Origin: Deroplatys truncata
Taxonomy: Eukaryota; Arthropoda; Insecta; Mantodea; Mantidae
DNA length: 64,000 nucleotides
Reading direction: 5' to 3'
Assembly: GCA_030765065.1 (NCBI GenBank)
Contig: CM060983.1
Span: forward strand, 47,118,067 to 47,182,066
This document shows positions 24,066 to 35,232 of this stretch, piece after piece. How positions within the stretch are numbered: position 1 is the stretch's first letter; the number at the start of each line of letters is the position of its first letter. The position numbers were made by a program, and so were the translations under genes. The notes beneath the pieces are model-generated. The model made no database searches, was not told the origin of the DNA, and saw nothing but the letters and a program-made list of their open reading frames with translations.

Positions 24066-24749
24066 AAGAACAATGTTTAGATAGTGTTTGTGGTCCTCTC
24101 TACTAGTGTAATGATTCAAATTTACCGTTTTTGTGTACGACATGAAGAAATCACCTGGTAAAACAGTCTGCTAGCCCATTGAAATGGTAAATCCTAATTC
24201 TGTCTTAATTCTGCAAGGTAGTTTCTAAGTAATATCGATATGCGAAAGGTTTCGTACTCGACATCTTTACGCCGTACTCCGACCTAGTTTCAGCTTTATG
24301 CAAAGTTTAACCTGTTATCTTCTACAACCCAAAATACAAGGAGTGGAACACATGTCAAGGTTGAGTCGGGTCGACAAAGTTTACTCAATATCTCAACGGC
24401 GGCGCTTCTGATGGCTTGTTTACATTGAGTTTCAGGAATTACCAACGTTCTTTACGCAAACCCGCTGGACTTTTTCCAGAGACCAGGACCCACGTTGTAT
24501 GACGCTACTGCTTCATGGTATTATTAATGTTGTTATACGTTTGCGTAGTAAATGGGTATTTGTTTTTGTTTTAACTACTTGAACTAGTTTTAGATGAAGA
24601 GTTAGAATACTTTGGAATTAATCTAAGAAGTTCACTTTGTCAGTAATTTTTTTCCATTTGAATTCCAATGCGTTGATGGTGTAAACAAAAGAGATCTGGG
24701 CCATTGTCCCATTGATGTTATAAATGGAGCTGGGATTTATTACCTTTTT
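24066..24749. other. Anonymous region
   Basis: About 680 bases with no supported feature on either strand. Confidence 0.4.
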
Positions 24750-25484
24750 ACTTTCGCTACTACTGCATTTTTGGAAACATGTCTGTGTGTGTGGTGTGTC
24801 TGTGAACAGCATAACTCAGAAACGAAGAGTCGGATAAACACCAAACTTGGTATTTAGGTTTAGTATCTTCCAGAGATGCGACACGAAGGTTTTCAAAAAA
24901 ATCCCCCCACTACAGATTACCCTTTACATGGAACATTTTTCGAAAATTTGAATTTTCTCAAAAATGGCTCGAACGATTTTCATTAAAATATCATATGTTC
25001 AAGATATTTTCATGACAAATGAAATGTATATCTCGAATTTTCTGGGAATCTCTCCACAAGTATTCTTCATTGTGAACGACTTTTGCATAACTGGTAAACC
25101 ATAAGAGATAGACAAAATTTTACTACATAAAAACTGTAGATCGCCTTAAAATACAAAATTTATGTCATACATTTTTTTTTGTTGAGTGAACCATTTTCGA
25201 GATATTGCTTGTTATTCCCTTAAATTTTTCTATACTTATACTTTTTCTCAAATTCGTTATTCATTTTTTTGTCCTGTTAATGCAAAGAGAATGGAATACT
25301 TCACATAGCAACCAGCTCTTGTAATATTTGACTATCGCTTAAAGCCTACCGTATTCCCCTTGCACCTACAAGAAAATTAGGAATAAGATTAACATCTCAA
25401 TTAACATGAAGCATATGGAGAATAAGCGTTTGTAAAAATAGTTTGTACAAGAGTAGGGAAAGTCATGTAAGTGTAACACATCAG
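24750..25484 (-). repeat. R1 repeat, subfamily I, with a deletion near the hairpin end
   Basis: ACTTTCGCTACTACT passes directly into gcatttttggaaacatg, so about 90 bases carrying the hairpin-proximal block are missing. The rest is intact to GTAACACATCAG, followed by ATTTTT (25485-25490). Confidence 0.88.
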
Positions 25485-25490
25485 ATTTTT

Positions 25491-25923
25491 ATGTAAAAGT
25501 ACGTCGAAAATAAAAATACCTATGTCTCGGCTTTCTCTCTGATAGACCAAAGTATGACAAGAAAAAAGTTATTTTCAAATTAGAATAATTCACTAATAAT
25601 ATATAATTCTTTGCATATATCCATGCTTAAGAAGTATTAAACGAAAGAACTTACAAAACTGTGCAATTTTTATCTCTTCGGTTTTGTTCTTGGAGGCACC
25701 CATCATTTGGGGGAAAAAAAGAAACGCAACCCCGACCGATTTTCTATTTGCCGCATGAAATCTTGGTTTAAGTTATCTACAGGGCGGTCTTGCGCGCAGA
25801 TACTTGTAGCCTCGGTGCGGGGCAAAGTTCGTTATCCGTTATAGATCTTTATTACGTTGAATCTCTAGGGACTATAAACTGCCTTACTTCATTAGGGGGA
25901 GACTAAATGTAAACACATTCCCA
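25491..25923. other. Anonymous spacer
   Basis: No ORF or repeat end is recognisable. A short G+C-richer patch lies at about 25785-25830. Confidence 0.4.
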
Positions 25924-25929
25924 AAAAAT

Positions 25930-26779
25930 CTGATGTGTTACACTCACATGACTTTCTCTACTCTTGTACAAACTATTTTTACAAATGCTTATTCTCCATA
26001 TGTATCATGTTAATCGAGATATCGAGATGTCAATCTTATTCCTAATTTTCTTGTAGATGTAAGGGGAATATCGTAGGTTTTAAGCGATAATCAAATTTTT
26101 AAGCGCTGGTTGCTATGTGGTGCATTACATTCTCTTTGCATGTCCAGGACATAAAAAAATGAATAACGAATTTGAGAAAAAGTATAAGTATTGGAAAATT
26201 TAAGGGAATAACAAACAATATCTCGCAAACGGTTCACTCAACAAAAGAAATGTATATGACATAAATTGTGTATTTTAATGCGATCTATATTTTTCGTGGA
26301 GTAAAATTTTGTCTAACTCTTATAGTTTACCAGTTATGCAAAATTCGTTCACAATAAAGAATACTTTTGGAGACATTCCCAGAAACTTCGAGATATACAT
26401 TTCATTTCTCATGACATTATCTTAAACATATGATATTTTAATCAAAATCGTTACAGCCATTTTTGAGAAAATTAAAATTTTCGAAAAATCTTCCATGTAA
26501 AGGGTAGTCTGCGGTGGGGGGATTTTATTGAAAACCTTCGTGTCGCATCTCTGGAAGATACTGAACCTAAATACCAAGTTTGGTGTTTATCCGACTGTTC
26601 GTTTTTGAGTTATGCTGTTCACAGACACACAGACACACAGACACTCACGGACATGTTTCCAAAAATGCTTTTTTTGGATTCAGGAGGTCTCAAAACATGT
26701 ATTTCCGGTGAAATCTCGGTATCGAATTTTTGGGTGGAATGCAATACTTCCCCTACTTACTATACGTAGTAGAGAAAGT
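25930..26779 (+). repeat. R1 repeat, subfamily I, reference copy
   Basis: 850 bases. Left flank AAAAAT at 25924-25929, right flank AAAAAT at 26780-26785. Order of parts: CTGATGTGTTACACTCACATG; subterminal ACTTTCTCTACT (25951-25962); cttattctccatatgtatc block; agcgataatcaaat block; tggttgctatgtggtgc block; gttcactcaac block; cttatagtttaccagttatgc block; microsatellite cacagacacacagacacac (about 26621-26645); hairpin ctacttactatacgtagtag; AGAGAAAGT, the inverse of the subterminal motif. The 70-85 codon frames inside recur in all copies and are not genes. Confidence 0.93.
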
Positions 26780-26785
26780 AAAAAT

Positions 26786-28639
26786 GACACAATTGATTTT
26801 TTTGCCGGTTTGTTACATAATTGAAGTTTCCTCTTTAATTTGATACATTTTTATCCTTGAAAAATGTTACTGAACTACTATTTTGTACTGTAAATTCTAC
26901 AGCACTTCATAGAAAAAAAATCCTAACTCCTACACACTTTGGAGTAGAGGGGTAAGTTTTGCTCTATAAATTGATAGTACTGTTAAGTATGACAGTTTCT
27001 GTGTGCTCAAGTCATGTGGTTTTTTCTTTGAAAATAATGCTTTCTCCATTTTTGCTTTGACCAGCTTTCTCTGCAAATGACATTTTCTGGTATAAATGAT
27101 CCATTTTCTCAGACAATACTGAAGATAGGTAAATTAAAGTTTAGGATGATAAAAACACCCTGTAATTGTGGTTGTGGATTTACTTTGATGTTAATAATAT
27201 GATTGATTATTGAAAAAAATAAATAAAATTGCCGATGACTGTTAATCAAAAGATGATATAATTGAGAAACAAAATCCTATCTTCCTTTACAAACAAACCT
27301 ATTTGATTAACTATACCAGTGGACTAAGAAGACATGCATCTACGTACTGTAAAAATTTCAGTCTGATACACATTTAACTTTAGTGGAATAGAGCTTTTAA
27401 TATCCATTTAAAGCTTAAATTAATGAGGTTTTGTAAAATAGTCCCTTACTAAGTAAAACAGCAAAATATATCTGTTAAAGGTTTGAGTACGGTTTATATA
27501 TACATTTATCTATTTATTTATTTCCAGTTTTACAATGTACAAACATTTTTCCGGCACCCAAGACGGTGTGGCGGTTGTGTTGATACATTGACGATGGAAG
27601 TGCGGTGTCTCCATGCAACGTGGTGTATGTTAACTCTTCTTAAACATTAATTGGACAATAAAATGTATTGACTATGAATGCTCCAACTGCTGAATGTGTA
27701 TGTATGCTTGCCTAAATTAAATAAAATTGTGTTTCTTTATGAGAACGTATTACAAAGATGTGTCTAGATTTGTCTTTGATATAAACTATATTTGAAATAA
27801 TAACTTTTTAGTGTTTGGAGGAATATGAAAAGTGCTTTTCAATATAGTCCCTTATGTTTAAATTGTGCCTTCGTTCTCATAAACTTTTTAAATTGCAAAT
27901 ATTCTATTTTTAATTTGTGTGTATTACACATTTCACTTGTTAATTCCGAATTCAATATTCCGATTCTTGAGAAATTCGACCTTCATTTCCCTTGTGGCAA
28001 TCTTGCATACATTTTCTGCAGCATCCGGCATAGTACCAGGACCGAGCGTTGAGCGGAAGATAGAGCTAAAGTCAGCCTTTACAACTTAAAACTATATTTT
28101 CCCTCCAGCAAATAGGGACACGATGGGAGAGAAGGCTAAGGGTACTTTTGTGTTCGATACATTTTCACTATAAAAATCGAAACTGCGATATAGACGGCCC
28201 CTTGCAATGGTTTAGAGTGTAATTACGTGCTTAAACATTTTAAAAATATTTTCTAAAAATGAAATTTTTATTAAACTGTAGACCAAAGTTGCTTGAGGAT
28301 AGTGCCTGATATCAGATCTGATGAAAAACGAAAATTTTGCTACAAAATGAAAATTTACCTGAAGTGACCTCATAACTTCCAGTGAGGTAAAAAATAAGTA
28401 ATATCATTGTTTCCCATGTTTCGGAGCAGAAAACTTTCTCTCAATTCTTTTCTAGCAAATGCATTATTTTCAGATAAACAGCTGAGATAGAACAAAAACA
28501 GCATTTTTGGTTGGACGTTTGTTATTTTGATTTTCTTGAAAATACTATTCAATGATACTAAACTGTATAATAGATATTTGTGAAAAAAAGTTTTGTATTT
28601 AACATTCATATTACTTTCTGTGCCCATTCTTCTACATAC
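26786..28639. other. Anonymous A+T-rich region
   Basis: The longest stretch free of the repeats seen in this window. It contains a tatttattta-rich patch near 27505-27530, two short frames (27825-28052 plus, 28370-28627 minus) rich in Leu, Phe and Ser with no domain, and an AATAAA-type signal near 27659. No exon-like structure could be supported. Confidence 0.4.
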
Positions 28640-29000
28640 TATTCTTGTAAATTTATATATTTATTTTTTTTCACTTCCTTTTAAACCAGATAAACGTTTA
28701 CAGAAATTGTTTCTTTAGACATTTCGTTGTAGGTAAAAAGAGGAGCTGAAGGGAAACCGTTAAAAATCGTTCGCTATATGCTGGCTTAGCATGTCTAGGA
28801 GAAACAAACGTATGGCGACGTAACAGCCTAAGAAGTATTTGAAAACTTATAACAATAACACGGAAGATGGTTTACAGAGAAATATTAATGACTTGAAATA
28901 TATTTTTGAGACATAAATTGAAAGATTTCAACAGCCAAGTTAAAAGCAATAGCTTTTAAAGGGGAAAAATCATATTTTATATAAGTTATCAATGAAGAAA
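28640..29000 (+). repeat. Ancient R1 subfamily II fragment
   Basis: Keeps a decayed form of the block accagataaacgtttacaga, then ttagacatttcgttgtagg and gttcgctatatgctggct, which follow the subfamily II order. Many substitutions and both ends missing. Confidence 0.55.
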
Positions 29001-29077
29001 TAGTAGAACAAGTCTCGAGTTTTTACTACCTACGTTTAATTTATGTACCTGAACATAAAACTAAATAAATTAAGATA

Positions 29078-29450
29078 AATGAATGGAACAATAAGGAGAA
29101 CATTTAAGAACAAGACTGCAGAAGCAACACAAAATAAACTTTATTAAGTAATGACAGTGCCAACACCTATGAAACTAGACTATAAACAGGACAGTTAGGA
29201 ATAGAATAGAAAAGAAACAACAGAGATGAAATTCCTAAGAACAGTAGCTGGATATAACCATATATATAAACGAAAAAGTTAGTGAAAATCAAAATGATTG
29301 ATACCAAGGGTGAAAGAGGAGAGGAATACAAAATAAGTATTAATTTACAAACCTAGAGGATATCGCCAAATAGGAAGACCGAGAACAAGATGGATGATAG
29401 GACGAAACAGGTCCTACGCCTTGTGGAAGAAGAAGAAAACTATAACGAAT
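29078..29450 (+). pseudogene. Non-LTR retrotransposon (LINE) ORF 3' end
   Basis: Frames broken by stops read NGTIRRTFKNKT, then TEMKFLRTVAGYN, then YKPRGYRQIGRPRTRW. These are in the order of the region downstream of the reverse transcriptase in a LINE class abundant in arthropods. The sequence ends in a gaagaagaag run, a typical LINE 3' tail. No catalytic reverse transcriptase motif is included. It separates two old R1 fragments. Confidence 0.75.
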
Positions 29451-29905
29451 ATCTTGCAAATAGTTAATAAAACAATGCAGTATTTTACATAAATTGTTTG
29501 TTTTAAGGAGATGTACATTTTTTTGTTTTGTATTTTTTTACTTCTTTTGTTTATCTCTTATGGTTTAACAGTTACAAAAAAGTAAAAAAAAATCATTCGG
29601 AATGAAGAGGGCTTCATAGGCATTTATTGGAAGGTTACGTACATTTTATTTGACATGCAAATATCTTAAACATATGGTGTCTTAATGAAAATACTAAAAC
29701 AAATATAAGACCTTTTTTATGTAAAGGATAGTTTGGGGTGCGGGAATTTTCTCAAAAATATTCCTGTCTCATCCTTGGAAGATGCTGAACCTAAATATGA
29801 AGTTTGGTATTTATTCGACATTCGGTTTTTGAGTTATGCTCAACTATTTCCGCTGAAATCTCATCGAATTTTTCGGATATAGTATTTCCTCTGCTCACTA
29901 TAGAT
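29451..29905 (+). repeat. Ancient R1 fragment
   Basis: Carries gaatatcttgcaaatagtt, then acataaattgtttgtttta and catcctTGGAAGATGCTGAA in R1 order, and ends with tatagtatttcctctgctc near the hairpin side. It may be the continuation of the 28640-29000 fragment across the LINE. Confidence 0.6.
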
Positions 29906-29924
29906 ATAGGTATAGGTTATAAAA

Positions 29925-30390
29925 CGGAGGAGGATACTTCGCGCACTGAGACCCACATAGATTTATTGCGGCTATCACCCTTAGGAGAAAGGGATGAAAT
30001 GAAGGAACTACAGGGGAGAGACAGGCCACAGAGACGCGCGGAAGTCCTAATAGTCTCAGGCTGAAAGACATGTCCCACTGTGTAACTGCCTAGAGAGGGC
30101 AATGAACAACCCGTCGAGCAAGAATTTCTCTAGTGTTCATGGGAAGTGCTCTTTGCTTGCGCCATCTGACCGCCACCGCCAAACACCACAAAACCTAGAA
30201 AACACCTGAAAGATGAGGAGGAAACGGATGAAAGTAAAATGATGGAAAGGAAATCATGGTAGTTAATAAACCATCCCAGGATTCACCTACCGACCAGGGA
30301 AAGCCACGAAAAACCCAAGATGAATGATCGACGGGAATCGAACCGGGGATCTCCCGAATGCGAGCCTACACGTTACCACGGAGCCATTTC
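29925..30390 (-). mobile_element. tRNA-derived SINE, near complete
   Basis: On the minus strand: tRNA-like head with B box ggttcgattcccgtcg (plus-strand 30330-30350), a ggtaggtgaatcctgggat block, a pyrimidine-rich stretch, a tggcgcaagcaaagag block and the 3' block aataaatctatgtgggtctc. The order matches 10988-11453. ORFs of 61-92 codons overlapping it are shadows. Confidence 0.8.
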
Positions 30391-30550
30391 GTTTGGTTAC
30401 CTACTATAAACAGGTGCAAGGGAAAGTAAAACTGGCCATAATTTTTATTCGGTGTTATACCAGGTGGCAGACGTGTGCAGAACTCAATGGGGCAACTTCA
30501 AATAAACACAAATCAGTGGGAAACTGGCGCAATAGCGCCCTAAATGCCCA

Positions 30551-30592
30551 CAACAACAACAACTATTACTACTACTACTACAACAACACCAG
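30551..30592. repeat. (AAC)n/(TAC)n microsatellite
   Basis: acaacaacaac followed by tactactactac and acaacaac. It may mark the tail of an adjoining retroelement fragment. Confidence 0.8.
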
Positions 30593-31050
30593 CGGTTCTT
30601 AGAAACGTCCATATGAGACACTTGGAACATCATATCAACCAACAGGAGCAAAATTTCGAACACCTATTCCATGAGCGAAGTCAGCATAACGGTACCGTTA
30701 GATGGTGATAATAGTAACAATAGCATTTATAATAGCAAGGAAAAAAATGGTAGTGAAACAGTGCCACAACTCATGTTTGTCGCTTATATTCGTAATGTTA
30801 GACAAGAACAGCGTAAACACAATAATTTAATAAATAGCTATGTTCGAATACCGATAGGTCAAATAAAACCATGTTAATTATTTGTCAGTCAAAAAGTGAG
30901 TGTGTAAGCCTGAGGAACTGAAGTGGAAATGTTCTAAAACCTTTTCGGTCCAATTTTTTTAATCATCACAGATAGTACACTCTAGAGTAAGGGTCTGTTT
31001 TTGTCTATCATTATCTTTATACTCTATTACAAGCCTGGGAAGCGCCTCTC

Positions 31051-31071
31051 GATGAGCGCGATCCGCTCATC
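31051..31071. repeat. Perfect 8-bp inverted repeat
   Basis: GATGAGCG and CGCTCATC face each other across the five bases CGATC. It is G+C-rich against its surroundings and could form a small hairpin. No function can be assigned. Confidence 0.6.
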
Positions 31072-31114
31072 TCTTTGCTGGTACTAAGTAAGAGAAGTAC
31101 AGCGAAGCTCGGCT

Positions 31115-31275
31115 GGTCCTGTAGCTCAGTCGATTGAACACCTGCCCCGGTTCGATTCCCTGCTGGGGGTTGGAATTTTTCTCTAGCTAAGATTATTCCC
31201 TCTACTCCCCAGAGTCTGAAAGTATGAATGAGAGTGTGAATGTGTGTGTGATCTAATTATTAAAGCCCAAAGTTT
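31115..31275 (+). mobile_element. tRNA-derived SINE, second type
   Basis: The head gtcctgtagctcagtcgatt and cccggttcgattccctg gives convincing A and B boxes. The tail ggaatttttctctagctaag, attattccctct, agagtctgaaag and aatgtgtgtgtgat is shared with the copy at 63141-63330, defining a SINE type distinct from the one at 10988. The 3' end is approximate. Confidence 0.8.
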
Positions 31276-32004
31276 ACTAGAAACCCAAAGACAAGCGAAT
31301 ATGAGTTAACACCTTGTCTATAGGCAATAATACAATAATATGTTTCAAAGGAAATATCACTTATAAGAACGCTGTAGTTAAAGGTGGGGTATAAATGGGA
31401 CATACCATTTGCTCTCCACTGACCTGTGTTTCTTTGGAATTGCCCCGTCAAGTTCTGCAACTCTTTTAACGTACGAAGGGATATATACACACTTGAAATA
31501 CGGTGCAGTTGGGCCACCTGGTATGTAGAATCTGCAGTTAAGCAATGGGCATCCGTACCATTTCCATCCTATATTTTCCAGTATTTCATTCTGTTTATGT
31601 TATTTTTCCTCTACTCTTGAGTAAATAACAACGTTGTAAAACACGAAGAAAACCACTAGTACAGGGGAACTCGCAAGACTCCTAGAAGAACGTGTTACTC
31701 AATGAAATTGGCTGCATGTTTTGTTATGGTGTCTGATCTTAGTGTTTCTATGGCTGTGTTCAGTTGCCGGAAAACGAGCAATTTAATTCGTGTAGAGCAC
31801 TCCAGAAAATGAGCTTTCCTATTCCCAGCATTGCGGTCACCGCCCGGAGTCGTGTATACAGAGGACAGAACGCTTCCTTAAAACCCTATGCCCTTTGTTT
31901 TGATCGTTTTAATGCTCATTATAACTAGCCGCTGGCTTTTGCTTTCCTGTGCGTGTCGGGGTTGTTGACACTTTGCCTTCCAGTGTTACATAAATGTAGA
32001 GATA
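31276..32004. other. Anonymous region
   Basis: Small frames of 60-85 codons on both strands, none with a motif. No repeat end identified. Confidence 0.4.
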
Positions 32005-33139
32005 TACAGGGTGAACCTTTTAAGTTGAGACTGTACAATATTTCCAAAACAGAAGGAAATGTCATAAACAAAAGTTGCCTGATACTATAGGGGAAAGTGA
32101 TGGTCATTTTAGGGTCAATTTAATTTGACCCTAATTGTAGGTTCTCATTTTAAAAAATCTGATCTTTTGCAATCATATGCCTTCCACTACTCTTGTCCAA
32201 ACTATTTTTAAAAACACTTATTCTCCAATTATTTCATGTTAATCAGATAAACATTTCCAGAAACTTATTGCTAATTTTCTTGTAGATGCAAGGGGAATTG
32301 ATAGGCTTTAAGCGATAGTCAAATATTTTAAGAGCTGCTTGCTATGTGGAGTATTCCATTCTCTTTGCATGTCCAGGATATAAAAAACGAGTAACGAATT
32401 CCCACGAGAAAAAGCGTAAGTATTGGAAAATTTAAACAAATAACAAGGAATATCTCACTCGACAAAAATATGTATATGACATAAATTGTGTTTTAATGGG
32501 ATCTACATTTTTTGTGTACAAAAATTTTATCAATCCCTTACGCTGTACCAGTTATGCGAAAGCTATTCACAATGAAGAGGACTTTTGGGGACATTCAAGA
32601 TGTACATTTCATTTGTCATGAAAATATGTTAAACATATGATATTTTAATCAAAATCTTAGATATTTTTGAGAAAGTAAATTTTTTTCGAAAAACGTTCCA
32701 TATAAATGGTAGTCTGGGGTGGGGGATTTTCTTGAAAATCTTCGTGTTGCATCTTCGAAAGATACTGAATCTAAATGCTAAGCTAGGTATTTATCGACTT
32801 TTCGTTTCTGAGTTACGATATTCACAGACACACAGACACACACACGGACGTTTTTCTATTCTTTTTTTGGATTCAGGGAGCCTCAAAACATGTATTTCCG
32901 GTGAAACCTCGGTATCGAACTTCTGGGTGGAATGCAATACTTCCCTTACTCTACGTAGTAGGGAAAGCAAAAATTAAATTGACCCTAAAATGACCATCAA
33001 AACGTCATCTAAATAAAATACGACTAATGGCATTAAATTTCCCCCATAATATCAAACAACTTTTATTCAAGATATTTCTTTCTACAACGCTTGGTTTTGG
33101 AGATATTGTACAGTCTCAACTTAAATGGTCCACCCTGTA
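32005..33139. mobile_element. Long-TIR MITE split by an R1 copy
   Basis: Ends tacagggtgaaccttttaag (left) and, inverted, tacagggtggaccatttaag (right), with TA at the tips. Arms continue as gagactgtacaatat and gatactataggggaaagt. Without the R1 insert the element is about 320 bases and almost entirely an imperfect palindrome, like 6640-7995. Confidence 0.85.
32159..32968 (+). repeat. R1 repeat, subfamily I, inside a MITE
   Basis: 810 bases from ctgatcttttgcaatcatatg to the hairpin end gtagggaaagc. AAAAAT lies at 32153-32158 and 32969-32974. The sister MITE at 6640 shows the uninterrupted site (cccaattaaaaatattaaat), which has a single AAAAAT, so this insertion can be compared with an empty relative. 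Confidence 0.9.
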
Positions 33140-33734
33140 TTATCATACCTGGAGCCTAGACTTAAGGCAAAACACCTTTATTACTGGAGGTAATAAATGA
33201 AAAACAATGTAGATATAAACGTGTTTCAAGGAATGTAGAAGAGATAGAACCATTTTTTATTTTGCCTATTTTGCTATTTTCAGGTTAAGGCTGACTTTTT
33301 GAATTATAAATCATAAGTTTGGCCTTTCTTAAATCAAACTTTTCAATTTGTTTCTAGTTTTTCTATTATACTCAGATAAGTCTAGATGATGGCCATCCCT
33401 TGGGCATCCTTTACGTTGTGATGTGGTCATCTTTTGTATTGTAAAGTTGGAAATCTCTAAGGGTTTGGTAATTCTCTCTGAAATTGCGTTTCCCAGTATC
33501 AGGAAGTGGTGCGGGGAAACATTTTGAGAAAGGGGAATGTGTGTTATTGCCACGTGAAAGCAACCATATGACGTATGACCAGGAGGGCAGGAGGGACTTA
33601 GCACCCAGATCTAAAGAGATCTTTTGTGCCTAGGACCCTATCTGGACACTCGCAAAAGGGATTGGTGAGATGAAAGGAGAGAGAGAGCGCGACGGGATCA
33701 GGAATCACGACAGAGCAGAGAGCAGGGTCCCTAC
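33140..33734. other. Anonymous region
   Basis: A 91-codon minus-strand frame (33329-33604) has no recognisable domain. Nothing else supported. Confidence 0.4.
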
Positions 33735-33870
33735 ATTTTTACTTTCTCTACTACGTATAGTAAGTAGGGGAAGTATTGTATTCCACCCAAAAATTCGATA
33801 CCGAGATTTCACCGGAAATATATGTTTTGAGACCCCTGAATCCAAAAAAAAGCATTTTTGGAAACATGTC

Positions 33871-33880
33871 CGTGTGTGTG

Positions 33881-33922
<42 letters not shown>

Positions 33923-33925
33923 TGT
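33871..33925. repeat. (TG)n microsatellite internal to R1
   Basis: An almost uninterrupted gtgtgt run with single c interruptions. It sits exactly where other copies have gtgtgtgtctgtg. Confidence 0.9.
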
Positions 33926-34734
33926 GAACAGCATAACTCAGAAACGAACAGTCGGATAAACACCAAACTTGGTATTTAGGTTCAGCATCTTCCAGAGATG
34001 AGACACGAAGGTTTTCAAGAGAATTCCCGCACCACAGATTACCCTTTACATGGAACTTTTTCGAAAATTTTAATTTTCTCACCAATGACTAACGATTTTA
34101 ATTAAAACATCATATGTTTAAGATATTTTCATGACAAATTAAATGTATATCTGGAATTTTCTGGGAATGTCTCCAAAAGTATTCTTCATTGTCACGACTT
34201 TTGCATAACTGGTAGACCATAAGAGATAGATAACATTTTACTACACAAAAAATGTAGATCGCGTTAAAATACACAATTTATGTCATATACATTTTTTGTT
34301 GTTGAGTGAACCATTTTCAAGATATTTCTTGTTATTCCCTTAAATTTTCCAATAATACTTTTTCTCAAATAGGAATTCGTTATTCATTTTTTTTGTCTTG
34401 CATATGCAAAGAGTATTAATCTGTGGCAAAGAGACTGTTGCTGCACCTAGCAACCAGTTATTAAGAGATATGTATATGCTTAAAGGCTACTGTATTTCTA
34501 TATTGCCCTTGCAAATACAAAACAAGCGGAACATAGTACGCCTTAAGCGATAGTCAAGTATTTTTTATACTGAAAAATAAACGAACTTCTATGATTTTGT
34601 GAATCTTCTATCGGCTTTTGCTTCAAAGGAATGCTAATTTGAACCAATTTCGTAAGATCATTTTATTTCATTAATTCATATCTTATTGTTAGTTATAGTA
34701 GCGTTTTGCATGTTCCTATTTTCGTTTATATTTT

Positions 34735-35232
34735 TTGTTTCCACGGTTTAAGGGTTGCTTCATTTTATTCATTCATATATTATTTATTATAGTACAATTT
34801 TCAGGTGTTTCTGTTGTGGTTTCTGTTCTTTGTTTACTGGTTTACGTTTTAAGACTTTTGATAATGTCTAGTAAGAAACGAACCCGTTTTAATTTTAATG
34901 TTGAGAAGTTGTTTTCCGTGAAAGCAGCAAAAACTGATTGCTGGCCTCTAAGGAAAAATTACGACATATTTGGTGAGGTTAAAAACACACAGTGCACAAG
35001 CAACTGGATGATGGCGTTATGTTCTTCAACTGTAATAAATATTGATGCTTGGATTTCTGAGGTAATTGATAAAAATTTTTATTTAGGCAATGATTTGCAC
35101 TTAAAATCAATTTCAAATTATGATGGTGTTATGCCATATTCGCCTTACTTCTTTCTTTTTGTCCTGGTAATGCAAAGAGAATGGAATACTGCACATAGCA
35201 ACCAGCTCTTAAAATATTTGACTATCGCTTAA
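34735..35232 (+). CDS. Unrecognised ORF within an R1 copy
   Basis: 165 codons from the first ATG, but an internal ATG at 34864 (MSSKKRTRFNFNVEKLF...) starts a more protein-like part. The first 40 residues are hydrophobic and may be untranslated. Residues from that internal Met for about 95 codons are lysine-rich at first, then contain CWPLRKNYDIFGEV and NYDGVMPYSPYF. The last 28 codons are translated R1 sequence and cannot be original. Composition looks more coding than neighbouring sequence, yet I recognise no family. It could be a transposon-protein exon, a captured host exon or chance. Confidence 0.3.
   Translation: MFPRFKGCFILFIHILFIIVQFSGVSVVVSVLCLLVYVLRLLIMSSKKRTRFNFNVEKLFSVKAAKTDCWPLRKNYDIFGEVKNTQCTSNWMMALCSSTVINIDAWISEVIDKNFYLGNDLHLKSISNYDGVMPYSPYFFLFVLVMQREWNTAHSNQLLKYLTIA

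Larger units (their letters stand above)
30391..31114. other. Anonymous region with a trinucleotide tract
   Basis: Apart from the microsatellite at 30551-30592 and a palindrome at 31051-31071 I see no feature. A 92-codon frame (30324-30602) starts in the SINE and ends in the trinucleotide tract, and is not supported as a gene. Confidence 0.4.

Noticed and set aside
33705-34085. Frames of 70-130 codons, many reading through a His/Thr-rich middle and ending in an ILPLLTIRSRESKN-like tail
   Set aside because: The same peptide recurs at every R1 copy in the same place. It is translation of the repeat and its microsatellite, broken in different ways in each copy, with no sign of selection on the frame.
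34735-34863. Hydrophobic N-terminal 43 residues of the ORF at 34735 as a signal peptide or membrane segment
   Set aside because: The stretch lies in T-rich sequence that yields Phe/Leu/Ile in any frame. The more protein-like part begins at the internal Met at 34864.
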